Source: Pirellulales bacterium
Lineage (GTDB): Bacteria; Planctomycetota; Planctomycetia; Pirellulales; Lacipirellulaceae
Direction of reading: 5' to 3'
NCBI GenBank assembly: GCA_022841705.1
Contig: JALHQZ010000001.1
Location: 558,001 to 622,000 of the forward strand
DNA length: 64,000 nucleotides
The translations under genes and the position numbers were made by a program. The notes under the pieces were generated by a model. The model was given only the letters and a program-made list of their open reading frames with translations. It was not told the DNA's origin and did not search any database. Below are positions 21,401 through 29,536 of this stretch, one piece after another; within the stretch, counting starts at the first letter, position 1; each line of letters begins with the position of its first letter.

Positions 21401-21562
21401 AACCAAGCGGAGCAGCAACGGCGCGAAGAGCAAGAGCGCGCCGAAGACCGCCAGCGGGACGAACGCCGCCGCGAGTTCTTCCGCCGCATGATGGAAATGC
21501 AGCAGCAAGGCGGCGGTGATCGGGGCGGGCGCCGTGGCCGCGGCGGTCCTCCCGGCCGGTGA
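18449..21562 (+). CDS. Large secretin-N-domain protein without a visible channel domain
   Basis: 1037 aa from ATG 18449, giving a signal peptide (residues 1-25). An STN/N0-like domain (about 170-260, INFRFQPWKEVIDWYAQQAG) is followed by repeated secretin N1/N3-type modules, for example VRGMTPEEAAAELQSLVGP, VIPLSTVDPQTAVLAISKLF and IPVYNTSATAVATVVKEVY. A Gly-rich insert and a charged tail (QQRREEQERAEDRQRDERRR, then RGGRRGRGG) end the protein. Type II secretion secretins (GspD) have the same N-modules followed by a beta-barrel secretin domain; no such domain is recognisable here. It may be a planctomycete-specific periplasmic scaffold of a secretion or pilus system. Confidence 0.75.
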   Translation: MNLFRFLCSSLALIALLLATGARSAEPELVGLLALAVKPEVAKELGFSAELQKSLLDLADKREMGGVGQALAAQSLEREARLAKLAPYRAESEAQMFALLSDEQRAKLEALRDEQADAAFKKSVWSDEANTDSQPKSSTAKSPEPPTQDETQSRELQPAQLPIPSPQPPPSGKLTINFRFQPWKEVIDWYAQQAGLSLVLESPPPGTFNYQDTREYTPAEALDVLNSVLLTKGYTLVRKGRMLLLVNLEDGIPPNLVTDVPLAELDERGEYELVRVLFRVRGMTPEEAAAELQSLVGPQGNIVVLAKAGMIQVTETAGRIRTIRDVIEAIDDPVSATGEIRQYQLKHALVDDLLPVLRPMLGIPDQTLAAADGSVQLAPDLVSNKLLAQGKRSTLARLDELVKMLDVPDPTGANRVAETPQLEVYPVTGADPAAVLAVLQTLMAGSELTRLATDPATGNLVALATPTQHATIRATLLQMQQDARQIEVIPLSTVDPQTAVLAISKLFNKSTDPAKPDPLAPTIDADLSTNTLLVRASPAQITQIRDLLKQMGDSGEMAVGSRGNVRMIPLSGSEIESALSQLEKVWPTIRPNKIRVVTPSSAIPSYRPGEQSTPAAEETDSLMEELLREMPAPRDRGAGSGKRVRAVFAAETTAPPEGSAKLPAAGLPNNPKPSVPGAPIVIAPGANGTIISSDDLEALDEFERLLSTAVSTSGTSGRQFAVFYLKYAEANTAAAVLGKVFGGSSGGSGGSLLGDIAGAAVGQAGGGLMGDLLGLGGAASAGSGFTSAGVSIVPDLRLNALIVYALQDDLDTVDQLLRILDQRIGPEKIEAGGKARLIPVYNTSATAVATVVKEVYKDRLEGSGGGGDGGGQPNPEEFMRMMRGAMRGGDAGSAEPEPDKMSIGIDERSNSLVVRASDPLFEQVEALVKQLDEEGLEKPQATQVVRLKGTNSAALKSAITSLLGDKVKTSTGTAGTDASQPPQPNQAEQQRREEQERAEDRQRDERRREFFRRMMEMQQQGGGDRGGRRGRGGPPGR

Positions 21563-21777
21563 CACCGGGTGTCTGTTCTTCGTGGCGGCCGCGCAGCGCG
21601 TGGTGCTAGCATGACCGGCGAGTTGCGCTCGGCTAACGCTATAACCGGTGCAATTCGCCACAAATTTCGCGGGCCGTAGATTAGATGGGCTTTTTGCCAT
21701 TGTCGCCGCTGAGTGCGGCAGCAACTGCAAGCCGATCTCTTCAGGAGACGCTGTCCGCACTTCCCGTGAGCATCCAC

Positions 21778-22485
21778 ATGACTCGAGTTCTGGGCGCTCT
21801 TTCAGTCCTGATTTTCGCAGTCCTTACGCAGCCCGTAGCGCGGCTTCGGGCCGAGACGGTCGATGACGCCGGACTGTGGTTCGTAGCCTCTGGCAACGGC
21901 GATCTCCAACTTCGCTCGCAACAGCAGACGCCGCTGTTGTACTGGTTTGACACCCAGTACCGCATGGCGGAAGACACCGACGGTTTCTCTCAAGCCTTGA
22001 TCCGACCGGGGGTCGGCGTTCCGTTGAGCGAGCACCACGCATTGTGGGCGGGATACGCTTGGGTCCGCACCTCACCAGTGTCTGGTGATGACTTCGACGA
22101 GAATCGCCTGTGGCAACAGTGGACGCACAATCCCCAAGTGGGTGATTGGAATCTCGGCTTCCGCTCGCGATTCGAACAGCGCTGGGTCGAAACCGGCGAT
22201 GACGTGGGCTTGCGATGGCGGCAGTTATTTCGCGGCCAACGGGTGCTCACGTCGTCTCCGCAATGGTCTCTCGTGGGCTGGGATGAGTTCTTCTTCCATC
22301 TCAACGACACCGACTGGGGCGCCGAGGCGGGATTTGATCAGAACCGCGCCTTCTTCGGCTACGGCTTCAAACGCTGCAAAGATTCGCCATTGCGCACCGA
22401 AATTGGCTACTTGAATCAGTTCACCAATAGCCAAGGGGGCGATGATCGCATGAACCACATCTTGTCGTTCAGTCTCAACTTCTAG
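21778..22485 (+). CDS. DUF2490 outer-membrane beta-barrel protein
   Basis: 235 aa from ATG 21778, which gives a clean signal peptide (MTRVLGALSVLIFAVL ... RA). The rest alternates aromatic and polar residues (LWAGYAWVRTSP, WNLGFRSRFEQRWVE, WSLVGWDEFFFHLND, GYGFKRC) and ends in a terminal Phe (SFSLNF), as expected for an outer-membrane barrel. The arrangement matches DUF2490, a family of unknown function. It is 215 bp downstream of the secretin-like gene. Confidence 0.78.
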   Translation: MTRVLGALSVLIFAVLTQPVARLRAETVDDAGLWFVASGNGDLQLRSQQQTPLLYWFDTQYRMAEDTDGFSQALIRPGVGVPLSEHHALWAGYAWVRTSPVSGDDFDENRLWQQWTHNPQVGDWNLGFRSRFEQRWVETGDDVGLRWRQLFRGQRVLTSSPQWSLVGWDEFFFHLNDTDWGAEAGFDQNRAFFGYGFKRCKDSPLRTEIGYLNQFTNSQGGDDRMNHILSFSLNF

Positions 22486-22501
22486 CTCTTGCGCACGGAG
22501 C

Positions 22502-23395
22502 CTAATTTTCACGGAGTGCTTCGGTGATCCCAATGAAACCATCGCCGTTCACGTCGTAGCGAGCGAACGCTTCAGCATCCCGATCGCTCCACCGCGAGGA
22601 GTACTCCGCCATCGCGACTTGCCCATCGCCGTCCCGATCCTTGCTGGTAAACCAACCGGGTATCTCTTTCGGCAATCTTTCCTTTGCGGGAATGAACCGA
22701 TAACTTTTCTTCGGGCCGCTCGCCGGCTTAGCGATGACGGTAGTTTTCTTGTCACCGCTTGCGACGGCGCCTCCGCCGCCAACGGTCGCCTTATACCGCA
22801 ACCGGGCGACCAGTTCGGCGATGGTAATTTCGCCATCGCGATTGGTGTCCGCTTTCTCCGGTTCGCCCGGGATGCGGCGCCATTCGTCGCGTTCGAGCTT
22901 ACCGTTGCGGTTTTCGTCGAACTGACCGATGAACTGAAGCGCTTTCGTCTCGTAGGGATTGATGCCCGTGACCGCGGCGCCCGAGCCAAAACCCGCGACG
23001 GGCGTGGTCGTTGGGGGCGCGCCAAATGTTGTCACGCCGCTCGTGGGCTCCGATTTCGCAGCGCCCGGGCCTTCTGGTGTTCCGTTGTAGTTGCGGCGGC
23101 GGTTGATCAGCTCGTCAACTTTCCACGGCGGATCTTTGGACATGCCGTACCTTGCGGCCCGTTCGCCAACAAACTCGCGCATCCGGCCATCAACTTCATC
23201 GCTGGTGATTTGTCCATCTTTATTGCGATCCATCTGGCGGTACATTTCTTCCCGGCGGGCGTCGTCATCGCCGCCACCTCTGCCACCCCAACCACGGCCC
23301 CGATCGCGCTCGCGGCCACGATCTTGAGCCGTGGCAAGCGAAGCGAACAGTGTGAGCGCGAGCGCGATGAATACAAATTGTCGAGGGATGTTCAT
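22502..23395 (-). CDS. Secreted EF-hand calcium-binding protein
   Basis: 297 aa; start chosen at 23395 because it gives a signal peptide (MNIPRQFVFIALALTLFASL ... AQ). EF-hand loops are visible: DRNKDGQITSDE, DENRNGKLERDE, DTNRDGEITIAE, DRDGDGQVAMAE and DVNGDGFIGITE, each with the D-x-[DN]-x-[DN]-G pattern. A charged RG-rich stretch follows the signal peptide. Such exported EF-hand proteins are common in planctomycetes; their partners are unknown. The gene converges on the DUF2490 gene with 16 bp between them. Confidence 0.85.
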   Translation of the reverse strand: MNIPRQFVFIALALTLFASLATAQDRGRERDRGRGWGGRGGGDDDARREEMYRQMDRNKDGQITSDEVDGRMREFVGERAARYGMSKDPPWKVDELINRRRNYNGTPEGPGAAKSEPTSGVTTFGAPPTTTPVAGFGSGAAVTGINPYETKALQFIGQFDENRNGKLERDEWRRIPGEPEKADTNRDGEITIAELVARLRYKATVGGGGAVASGDKKTTVIAKPASGPKKSYRFIPAKERLPKEIPGWFTSKDRDGDGQVAMAEYSSRWSDRDAEAFARYDVNGDGFIGITEALREN

Positions 23396-23571
23396 GTTCG
23401 ATTTAACCCCGATCAGCCCGAATTGTGCCGGTCGCTTCAGTTTAATTGACGGCTGGCAAAACGGGTAATGGCCTGGGCGAAACCCCGAAATTGGGCGAGA
23501 ATACGCCCCATTATCCGGCACGCGCTAGCGTCCGGTCGCGCGGGAAAACATACCAAACGAACGGTTGCGGA

Positions 23572-24777
23572 ATGCTGCGGGGCGAAGTAATTGCGATTGG
23601 GGACGAGCTGACCACCGGGCAGCGGCTGGATACCAATAGCCAGTGGCTGAGCGAGCGGCTGACTGAACTCGGCGTGCAGGTGGTGTTTCATACCACGGTG
23701 GCGGACGATCTGATAGCGAATATTGAGGTATTTCGCGCAGCGTCGCAGCGGGCCGACGTGGTGGTGGCGACCGGCGGATTGGGGCCGACGGCGGACGATC
23801 TCACGCGTGAAGCGATGGCTGCCGCGGCGGGCGTTGAACTGGTGGAAGACGCGACGGCACTAGCGCACATCGAAAACCTGTTCCGGTCGCGTGGGCGGGG
23901 GATGCCGGAGCGGAATCGGTTGCAGGCGCAGTTTCCGCGCGGGGCTAAGCCGATTCCCAACCCGCACGGCACGGCGCCGGGCATTGAGCAGACGATTGGC
24001 GGCTGCCGGCTCTTCGCGCTCCCCGGCGTGCCGGCAGAGATGTTCGAAATGTGGCGGGCCAGCGTGGCGCCGGCGATTGCGATGTTGCAAGATGCGCCAC
24101 GGGTGATTCGGCATCGGCGGATCAAGTGCTTTGGGGTCGGCGAGAGTCAGCTCGAAGCGATGTTGCCGGATGTCATCGCGCGGGGCCGTGAACCGCAGGT
24201 GGGGATCACGGTCAGCGGCGCGACGATTACGCTGCGCATCACGGCCGCCGGCGCCAATGAAGCGGCGTGTTTCGACGCGATGGCTCCAACGGAGAAACTC
24301 ATTCGCGAGCAGTTGGGCCTGTTGGTCTTTGGCGAAGAAGAGGACGAGCTCGAACAAGTGGTGCTGCGGCTCTTGGCTGAGCGGAATCAAAAGCTGGCCG
24401 TCGGCGAGTGCGCGACCAATGGCACCCTTTCAGCCTGGCTGGCGGCGGCGGACCACTCGGGGCGATTCCTTAGCGGGCAGTTCCGCCGCGGCGAGGGGGC
24501 GATGCGTGAAATTCCCGCAGTGGAAGGCGCCGCCGAAATCTTGCGCGAACGCTCTGGCGCCGACTATGCTTTAGGTGTGGGCGAAGTGTGCGAGGACCAA
24601 GTGGTCGTGGCGCTGGCCCACCCCGAAGGCGTACGGAGCAAAAGTTTCCCCACGCTCGGTCATCCTTCTTTGCTAGTCCCGCGTGCGGCGAAACAAGCGC
24701 TCAATATGCTCCGGCTGCACTTAATAGTCGGCAGTGGGCAGCAGGCAGATGGCAGTGAAGAAATGCAAAGCAGATAG
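23572..24777 (+). CDS. cinA: CinA-like protein, N-terminal MoCF-type domain with degenerate C-terminal domain
   Basis: 401 aa. Start ATG 23572 precedes LRGEVIAIGDELTTGQRLDTN, the N-terminal signature of CinA. ATGGLGPTADDLTREA and LPGVPAEMFEMW complete the MoaB/MogA-like domain (residues 1-170), which in CinA acts as ADP-ribose pyrophosphatase. The C-terminal region aligns with the nicotinamide-nucleotide amidase domain, but its active-site block reads GECATNGTLSAW where the family has ESCTGG, so amidase activity is doubtful. After residue 385 the sequence (QQADGSEEMQSR) is encoded by repeat-like DNA, and the stop overlaps a large palindrome. Confidence 0.85.
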   Translation: MLRGEVIAIGDELTTGQRLDTNSQWLSERLTELGVQVVFHTTVADDLIANIEVFRAASQRADVVVATGGLGPTADDLTREAMAAAAGVELVEDATALAHIENLFRSRGRGMPERNRLQAQFPRGAKPIPNPHGTAPGIEQTIGGCRLFALPGVPAEMFEMWRASVAPAIAMLQDAPRVIRHRRIKCFGVGESQLEAMLPDVIARGREPQVGITVSGATITLRITAAGANEAACFDAMAPTEKLIREQLGLLVFGEEEDELEQVVLRLLAERNQKLAVGECATNGTLSAWLAAADHSGRFLSGQFRRGEGAMREIPAVEGAAEILRERSGADYALGVGEVCEDQVVVALAHPEGVRSKSFPTLGHPSLLVPRAAKQALNMLRLHLIVGSGQQADGSEEMQSR

Positions 24778-24848
24778 CCGGGGAGCTACGCTCCGCGGCG
24801 TGCAATGTAAGCTTATACCCGAACGCCGCGGAGCGTAGCTCCCCGGCT
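24776..24848. repeat. Perfect 25-bp inverted repeat between cinA and nadE
   Basis: Arms 24776-24800 and 24824-24848 are perfectly complementary over 25 bases with a 23-base loop. The left arm overlaps the cinA stop codon and the right arm ends 30 bases before the nadE start. It has no T run, so it looks more like a dispersed REP-type element than a designed terminator, though it may block read-through. Confidence 0.9.
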
Positions 24849-24878
24849 ATTATCCCGATCCCTAACTCCCACATCCCC

Positions 24879-26891
24879 TTGAACCTTCTTCGCCTTGGCG
24901 CCGCTGCTGTTAACCAAACCCCGCTCGATTGGGAGGGGAATCTGCACCGCATCAACGTGGTGCTGGAGGAAGCGTACGCTGCAGAGGTCGGGCTGTTGTG
25001 TTTGCCCGAACTCTGTCTCACCGGGTACGGCTGCGAGGACATGTACTTCGCGCCGGGCGTGCATTTGGCGGCGCTGCGGTCGCTGGTGACGTTGGCCGAG
25101 GAGACTCGCAAGTACGAGGGCATGGCGGTGGCGGTTGGGCTGCCGATTTATTTTGAATCGACGCTCTACAACGCGGCGGCGGTGCTGCGGGAGGGGGAAA
25201 TTCTCGGTATTGCGTGCAAGCAGTTTTTGGCGACGGACGGCATTCACTATGAAGGGCGGTGGTTCAAGCAGTGGCCGGCCGGGCATGTGGCGGAGATTGA
25301 GATCGACGGTTCGCCCTACTCGATTGGCGATTTGCTGTTCGACTTGGGCGGCGTGCGTGTAGGATTTGAAATTTGCCGCGATGCGTGGGTGGCGAGTCGC
25401 CCAGGCAGCCGGCTCGCCGAGCGTGGCGCCGACATTATCCTCAACCCCAGCGCTAGCCACTTCGCGTTCGGCAAGCAGCAGGTTCGAGAGCGGTTCGTGC
25501 TGGAAGGCTCCCGGGCGTTTGGTGTCAGTTTTGTCTTCTGCAATCTGCTAGGAAACGAAGCGGGCCGGGCGATTTTTGATGGCGGGACGCTGATCGCGAC
25601 CGGCGGGCAGATGGTCGCCGCGGGGCCGCGGTTGAGTTTCGCCGATCACATTCTCACCACGGCAGTGGTGGACATCGATGCTTCACGCCGCGCGCGGGGC
25701 CAGTCGTTTGATTCGCTGCGCGACGGGAACGCCGGCGGGGCGACCGTCGAGTGCGGTGTGGAACTTACCGAAGCGGATGGCGCTCCAACACCAGCCTTGC
25801 CGGGCGGCGTGAACGCGGCGGGCGAATGGGAAATGTCTGCGCAGCACAAGTGCGAAGAGTTCACGCGGGCGGAAGCGCTCGGCCTTTTCGATTACGTGCG
25901 AAAGAGCGGTTCGAAGGGCTTCGTTGTTTCGCTCAGCGGCGGGGCCGATTCGGCGGCAGTGGCGGTGCTTGTGCGGACGATGTTACAGCTTGCTGCGGAA
26001 GAGTTGGGTGAGCGGGAAAGTCTTGAACGACTAGGTGGCGCGGCGCTCGCCAAACGCGGTGGCAAGGCGATGCAGGAACTGCTCACCTGCGTTTATCAAG
26101 CGACGAACAACTCAGGCGAAGTCACCCGCAGTGCGGCGGAAAAGATTGCGAGCACGCTCGGCGCCGAGTTTCACGAGTGGAGCGTGCAGCCGATGGTTGA
26201 TGCTTTTACCTCAACCGTGAGCAAAGCGATTGGACGCGAGCTCTCGTGGAAGACGGATGATGTGACGCTGCAAAACATTCAAGCCCGAGCGCGCGGGCCG
26301 GGCGTGTGGATGTTGGCGAACATCAAGCAGGCGCTACTGCTGGCGACGAGCAACCGTAGCGAAGCGGCGGTGGGCTATGCGACGATGGACGGCGACACCT
26401 GCGGCGGGCTAGCGCCGCTCGCCGGGATCGACAAGGCGTTTTTGCTGCAGTGGCTCAAGTGGATGGAAACCACGGGCCCGCATGGCTTGGGGCCGATCCC
26501 GGACCTGTCGGTCATCATCGCTCAGGCGCCAACCGCCGAACTGCGGCCGAGTTCAGCGCATCAAACCGATGAATCGGACCTCATGCCGTACGTAGTGCTC
26601 GATGCGATTGAGCGCGCGGCGATTCGCGACAAACGGATGCCAGTGGAAGTTTTCCGGGTGATGGTCGGGCAGTTTCCGGAGCACTCGCCGCGGCAACTCG
26701 CGGCGTGGGTCGAACGCTTTTTCACGCTGTGGAGCCGGAATCAGTGGAAGCGTGAGCGGTACGCGCCGAGTTTTCATTTGGATGATGAAAACGTCGATCC
26801 GCGCAGTTGGTGCCGGTTTCCTATTTTGAGCAGTGGGTTTGAAAGTGAGCTCGCCGACCTGCGGGAGTACGTAACGGCAATTGGCGGCTAG
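24879..26891 (+). CDS. nadE: Glutamine-dependent NAD+ synthetase
   Basis: 670 aa from a TTG start. The N-terminal nitrilase-type glutaminase domain has the Glu-Lys-Cys triad in LPELCLTGY, IACKQFLATDG and VGFEICRDAWV. The synthetase domain has the PP-loop SLSGGADSAA (about residue 350) and continues to the C-terminus. It makes NAD+ from deamido-NAD+, ATP and glutamine in the cytoplasm. Length is normal for the two-domain enzyme. No Shine-Dalgarno site is visible, and only 30 bases separate the start from the upstream palindrome. Confidence 0.93.
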   Translation: MNLLRLGAAAVNQTPLDWEGNLHRINVVLEEAYAAEVGLLCLPELCLTGYGCEDMYFAPGVHLAALRSLVTLAEETRKYEGMAVAVGLPIYFESTLYNAAAVLREGEILGIACKQFLATDGIHYEGRWFKQWPAGHVAEIEIDGSPYSIGDLLFDLGGVRVGFEICRDAWVASRPGSRLAERGADIILNPSASHFAFGKQQVRERFVLEGSRAFGVSFVFCNLLGNEAGRAIFDGGTLIATGGQMVAAGPRLSFADHILTTAVVDIDASRRARGQSFDSLRDGNAGGATVECGVELTEADGAPTPALPGGVNAAGEWEMSAQHKCEEFTRAEALGLFDYVRKSGSKGFVVSLSGGADSAAVAVLVRTMLQLAAEELGERESLERLGGAALAKRGGKAMQELLTCVYQATNNSGEVTRSAAEKIASTLGAEFHEWSVQPMVDAFTSTVSKAIGRELSWKTDDVTLQNIQARARGPGVWMLANIKQALLLATSNRSEAAVGYATMDGDTCGGLAPLAGIDKAFLLQWLKWMETTGPHGLGPIPDLSVIIAQAPTAELRPSSAHQTDESDLMPYVVLDAIERAAIRDKRMPVEVFRVMVGQFPEHSPRQLAAWVERFFTLWSRNQWKRERYAPSFHLDDENVDPRSWCRFPILSSGFESELADLREYVTAIGG

Positions 26892-27029
26892 CCGCATTTT
26901 GGGGGCCACGGGCGGTTCCCTGCCCCAGGCGACATTTGCCACAGGCGCCACATTGCCAACAGCAGGCCCCCTAAAAGTGGTGATTCATGCGGAAATGCGC
27001 AATCTGTGGGTTGACGGCCGAACCTGCGG

Positions 27030-29384
27030 CTAATTTTTGACGAGTCGCCAGCAACGGTGGATGCGGGCATTGCGGAAGTCTTCGGGAACGGTTTGCTTAC
27101 TGATCTCGCGGACGTTGTAGGCGGCGAGCAGGGGCTCATCGAGCTTGAAGCGGCGGAAGTTGGTGCTGAAGTAGACCACGCCGCCGGGGGCCATGCGGAT
27201 CGCCAAATCTTTCAGCAAGAGTGCGGCGTGCTGCTGCACGTCCCAATCGAAGTCGATGCGCTTCGAGTTGCTGAACGTCGGCGGGTCGACCACGGCAAGA
27301 TCGTAGAGCGGTTGGCGGGGCAGGGCGGCGACGAACTCGCGGCCATCTTCTTGGCGGAACTTGTGTTGCGTGCCGTTCAGGCCGTTGAGCTGCAAGTTTT
27401 CGGCGGCCCAGTTAAGGTAGTTGGCCGACAGGTCGACGGTGGTGGTTTCGATCGCGCCCCCCGCAGCGGCGTAGACGGTGAACGAACCGGTGTAGGCAAA
27501 CAGATTCAAAAACCGCTTGCCGCGCGCCACGTCGCGCACCATGCCGCGCGTTTGGCGATGATCGAGGAAGAGGCCGGTGTCGATGTAGTCGGACAGGTTT
27601 ACTTTGAACTTCAGGCCCGCTTCTTGCACGATGCGAACGACCGATTCATCGCCCACTCGATCGTACTGGTCGGCGCCGCGCTGCCGCTGGCGGTACTTGA
27701 GAAAAATCTGCTGTCGCGGCGTTTCAAGCACCTTGGCCACCACGCCGAGCATCGCATCAAGCCAGTCGGCATGTTCGGCCGGCGTGCGTTCATGCGGCCG
27801 ATCGTACTCGGCGATGTGAATGGCGTCTTCGTAGCGATCGATCGCGAAGGGCGCTTCGGGCATATCGCGATCGTACAGCCGATAGCAGGTGATGCCGCGC
27901 TTGGTGGGCCATTTGCGCAGGTGCCGCGCTTGCTTGGCAAGGCGGTTGCCGAACTCGGTGAGCTGGCGTTCGGCTTCGGGCCGGAGACCGCCGAAAGCTG
28001 GGAGTCTGGAGACTGGAGTCTGGCGACTAGAGAAAGATTTTGACTCCGTCGCTTCGCGATCTCGCACGGGACTTCGGTCCCGTGCTACGAAGTCGCGTGT
28101 CGATGGAGAATCGGACGCCGTCGCTTCGCTACGGTGATCTTCCACCGGACTCTGGTCTCCGGTCTCCAGGCTTTTACTCTCCTCCCCCGACTCACGTCGG
28201 GGGCTCATGACAGTTTCCTCTGGTTTCTCTTCTTCCGGACTCCGGACTCCAGACTCCGGATTCCGCGCTGGTTTCGGTCCCAGATACTGAAACAGCGTGC
28301 ACTCGATGCGGCCGTTGTAGAGTTTGCGGCGTTTGGTGGCGGGCTGGCCGACGAGTTTCTCGAAGTCGAGCCGGGCGGTCAGCACGTAGTGGCTCCAGGT
28401 CGGCAGGCGGCGGAGCACCAGCGGCACTGTGCGGTAGAGCTGTTCGATTTCCGCGTCCGTGCCGAGGCGTTCGCCGTACGGCGGATTGGTCACCACGACG
28501 CCGAATTGCCGTTTGGTGGTGAGGTCGGCGAAGTCGCGCTGCTGAAAGTGGATGTCCTCGGCCACACCGGCGAGCTCGGCATGGCGGCGCGCCAGGCGCA
28601 GGGCGTCTTCACTTTCGTCGGTGGCGAGGATGCGTTCGGGCGCCGCGGGGAGCATTCGCCGACGGGCTTCATCACGCGCGGTTTGCCAAAGTGATTGCGG
28701 GATGCGGGGCCAATCTTCGCAAACGAACATTCGCCGCAACCCAGGCGCGATGTTGCGGGCCATCAGCGCCGCTTCAATCGCGATGGTCCCCGTGCCGCAG
28801 AAGGGGTCCCACAGCGGCCGATGCGGGCGCCAGACACTTAGCTGTAACATGCCAGCGGCGAGCGTTTCTCGTATTTGCGCTTGGCCGACCAGTGTGCGGT
28901 AGCCGCGCTTGTGGAGGCCGACGCCGGTGGTGTCGAGCGTGATGGTGGCGATGTCGTTCAGCAGGGCGACCTCGATTTCAAAATCGGCGCCCGTTTCCGG
29001 CAGTTCGGTGACGTCATGCTGCGCGCGGAGCGCTTCGACGACTGCTTTCTTGACGATCTTCTGGCAAGCCGGCACGCTGGATAGTTGCGATTTGAGCGAT
29101 TTGCCATTCACCGGAAATCGGCCATCGGCGGGAATCCAGCTTGCCCAATCGGCGGCGCGCACCCCATCGAACAGTTGCCCAAAATCGGTTGCAGGGAACT
29201 CGGCGATCAAGACAAGAATGCGCTCGGCACTTCGCAGCCACAGATTTGTTTGGCAGATGGCGGACTCATCGCCTTCGAACAGAACCTTGCCGGGCCGCAC
29301 AACTTTGCCCTCGTACCCAAGCGCCGCGAGTTCGCGCACCACCACCGCTTCGAGTCCAAAGGCGGCGGTGGCGAGGAACTGCAT
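27030..29384 (-). CDS. rlmKL: Bifunctional 23S rRNA guanine methyltransferase RlmKL
   Basis: 784 aa. THUMP-containing N-terminus, then the RlmL methyltransferase (SAM loop DPFCGTGTIAIEAAL, catalytic motif NPPYGERLG), and a C-terminal RlmK-like domain (LNLFAYTGSFTVYAAA, VVDPPTFSNS). Together they modify G2445 (N2) and G2069 (N7) of 23S rRNA in E. coli numbering. The E. coli protein is about 700 residues; the excess is a low-complexity linker of about 95 residues between the two methyltransferases (encoded at about 28000-28270) that contains intergenic-type palindromes read in frame. Both catalytic domains look intact. Confidence 0.9.
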   Translation of the reverse strand: MQFLATAAFGLEAVVVRELAALGYEGKVVRPGKVLFEGDESAICQTNLWLRSAERILVLIAEFPATDFGQLFDGVRAADWASWIPADGRFPVNGKSLKSQLSSVPACQKIVKKAVVEALRAQHDVTELPETGADFEIEVALLNDIATITLDTTGVGLHKRGYRTLVGQAQIRETLAAGMLQLSVWRPHRPLWDPFCGTGTIAIEAALMARNIAPGLRRMFVCEDWPRIPQSLWQTARDEARRRMLPAAPERILATDESEDALRLARRHAELAGVAEDIHFQQRDFADLTTKRQFGVVVTNPPYGERLGTDAEIEQLYRTVPLVLRRLPTWSHYVLTARLDFEKLVGQPATKRRKLYNGRIECTLFQYLGPKPARNPESGVRSPEEEKPEETVMSPRRESGEESKSLETGDQSPVEDHRSEATASDSPSTRDFVARDRSPVRDREATESKSFSSRQTPVSRLPAFGGLRPEAERQLTEFGNRLAKQARHLRKWPTKRGITCYRLYDRDMPEAPFAIDRYEDAIHIAEYDRPHERTPAEHADWLDAMLGVVAKVLETPRQQIFLKYRQRQRGADQYDRVGDESVVRIVQEAGLKFKVNLSDYIDTGLFLDHRQTRGMVRDVARGKRFLNLFAYTGSFTVYAAAGGAIETTTVDLSANYLNWAAENLQLNGLNGTQHKFRQEDGREFVAALPRQPLYDLAVVDPPTFSNSKRIDFDWDVQQHAALLLKDLAIRMAPGGVVYFSTNFRRFKLDEPLLAAYNVREISKQTVPEDFRNARIHRCWRLVKN
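28064..28085. repeat. Palindrome inside the rlmKL linker
   Basis: GCACGGGAC and GTCCCGTGC (9-bp perfect arms) with a 4-base loop, read in frame within rlmKL. Flanking it are two near-identical 18-base segments (28042-28059 and 28114-28131, GAC[T/G]CCGTCGCTTCGC), so the insert itself has repeats at both sides. Confidence 0.8.
28184..28203. repeat. Palindromic repeat family A, copy 1 (in frame in rlmKL)
   Basis: CCCCCGAC-TCAC-GTCGGGGG, 8-bp arms. On the minus strand it encodes SPRRESGEE in the rlmKL linker. A second copy with the same flanks (CATGAG on one side, GAGG on the other) lies at 42513-42532. Confidence 0.85.
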
Positions 29385-29438
29385 GATGGGAAGGCTGTGG
29401 GCAGTTGGCTATATGCTGTTAGCAGGAACTTAGTTTTC

Positions 29439-29517
29439 GGGTGCCACTGGCGTGTCGCCAGTGGAACTTGGGTCGAGTTTCGCACCACTTCCCACTAGCG
29501 GCACGCCAGTGGCACCC
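29439..29517. repeat. Paired palindromes, family C
   Basis: Outer arms 29439-29454 and 29502-29517 are perfectly complementary over 16 bases (GGGTGCCACTGGCGTG). Each half itself folds: CCACTGGCG-TGT-CGCCAGTGG at 29445-29465 and an almost identical unit at 29493-29513. A half copy (GCCAGTGGCACCC) recurs at 30036-30048. It fills the gap between rlmKL and the downstream zinc-finger gene. Confidence 0.85.
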
Positions 29518-29536
29518 CGAGTGTTGGACTGCGATT

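Noticed and set aside
19589..21760. Long minus-strand reading frame (about 720 codons) opposite the secretin-like gene
   Set aside because: Antisense shadow of a high-GC gene: Arg/His-rich translation, no family features, and the + strand frame has a signal peptide and clear domains.
27057..28043. 328-codon + strand frame opposite rlmKL
   Set aside because: Shadow frame of the RlmK domain; the translation is rich in Val/Gly/Arg with no recognisable domain.
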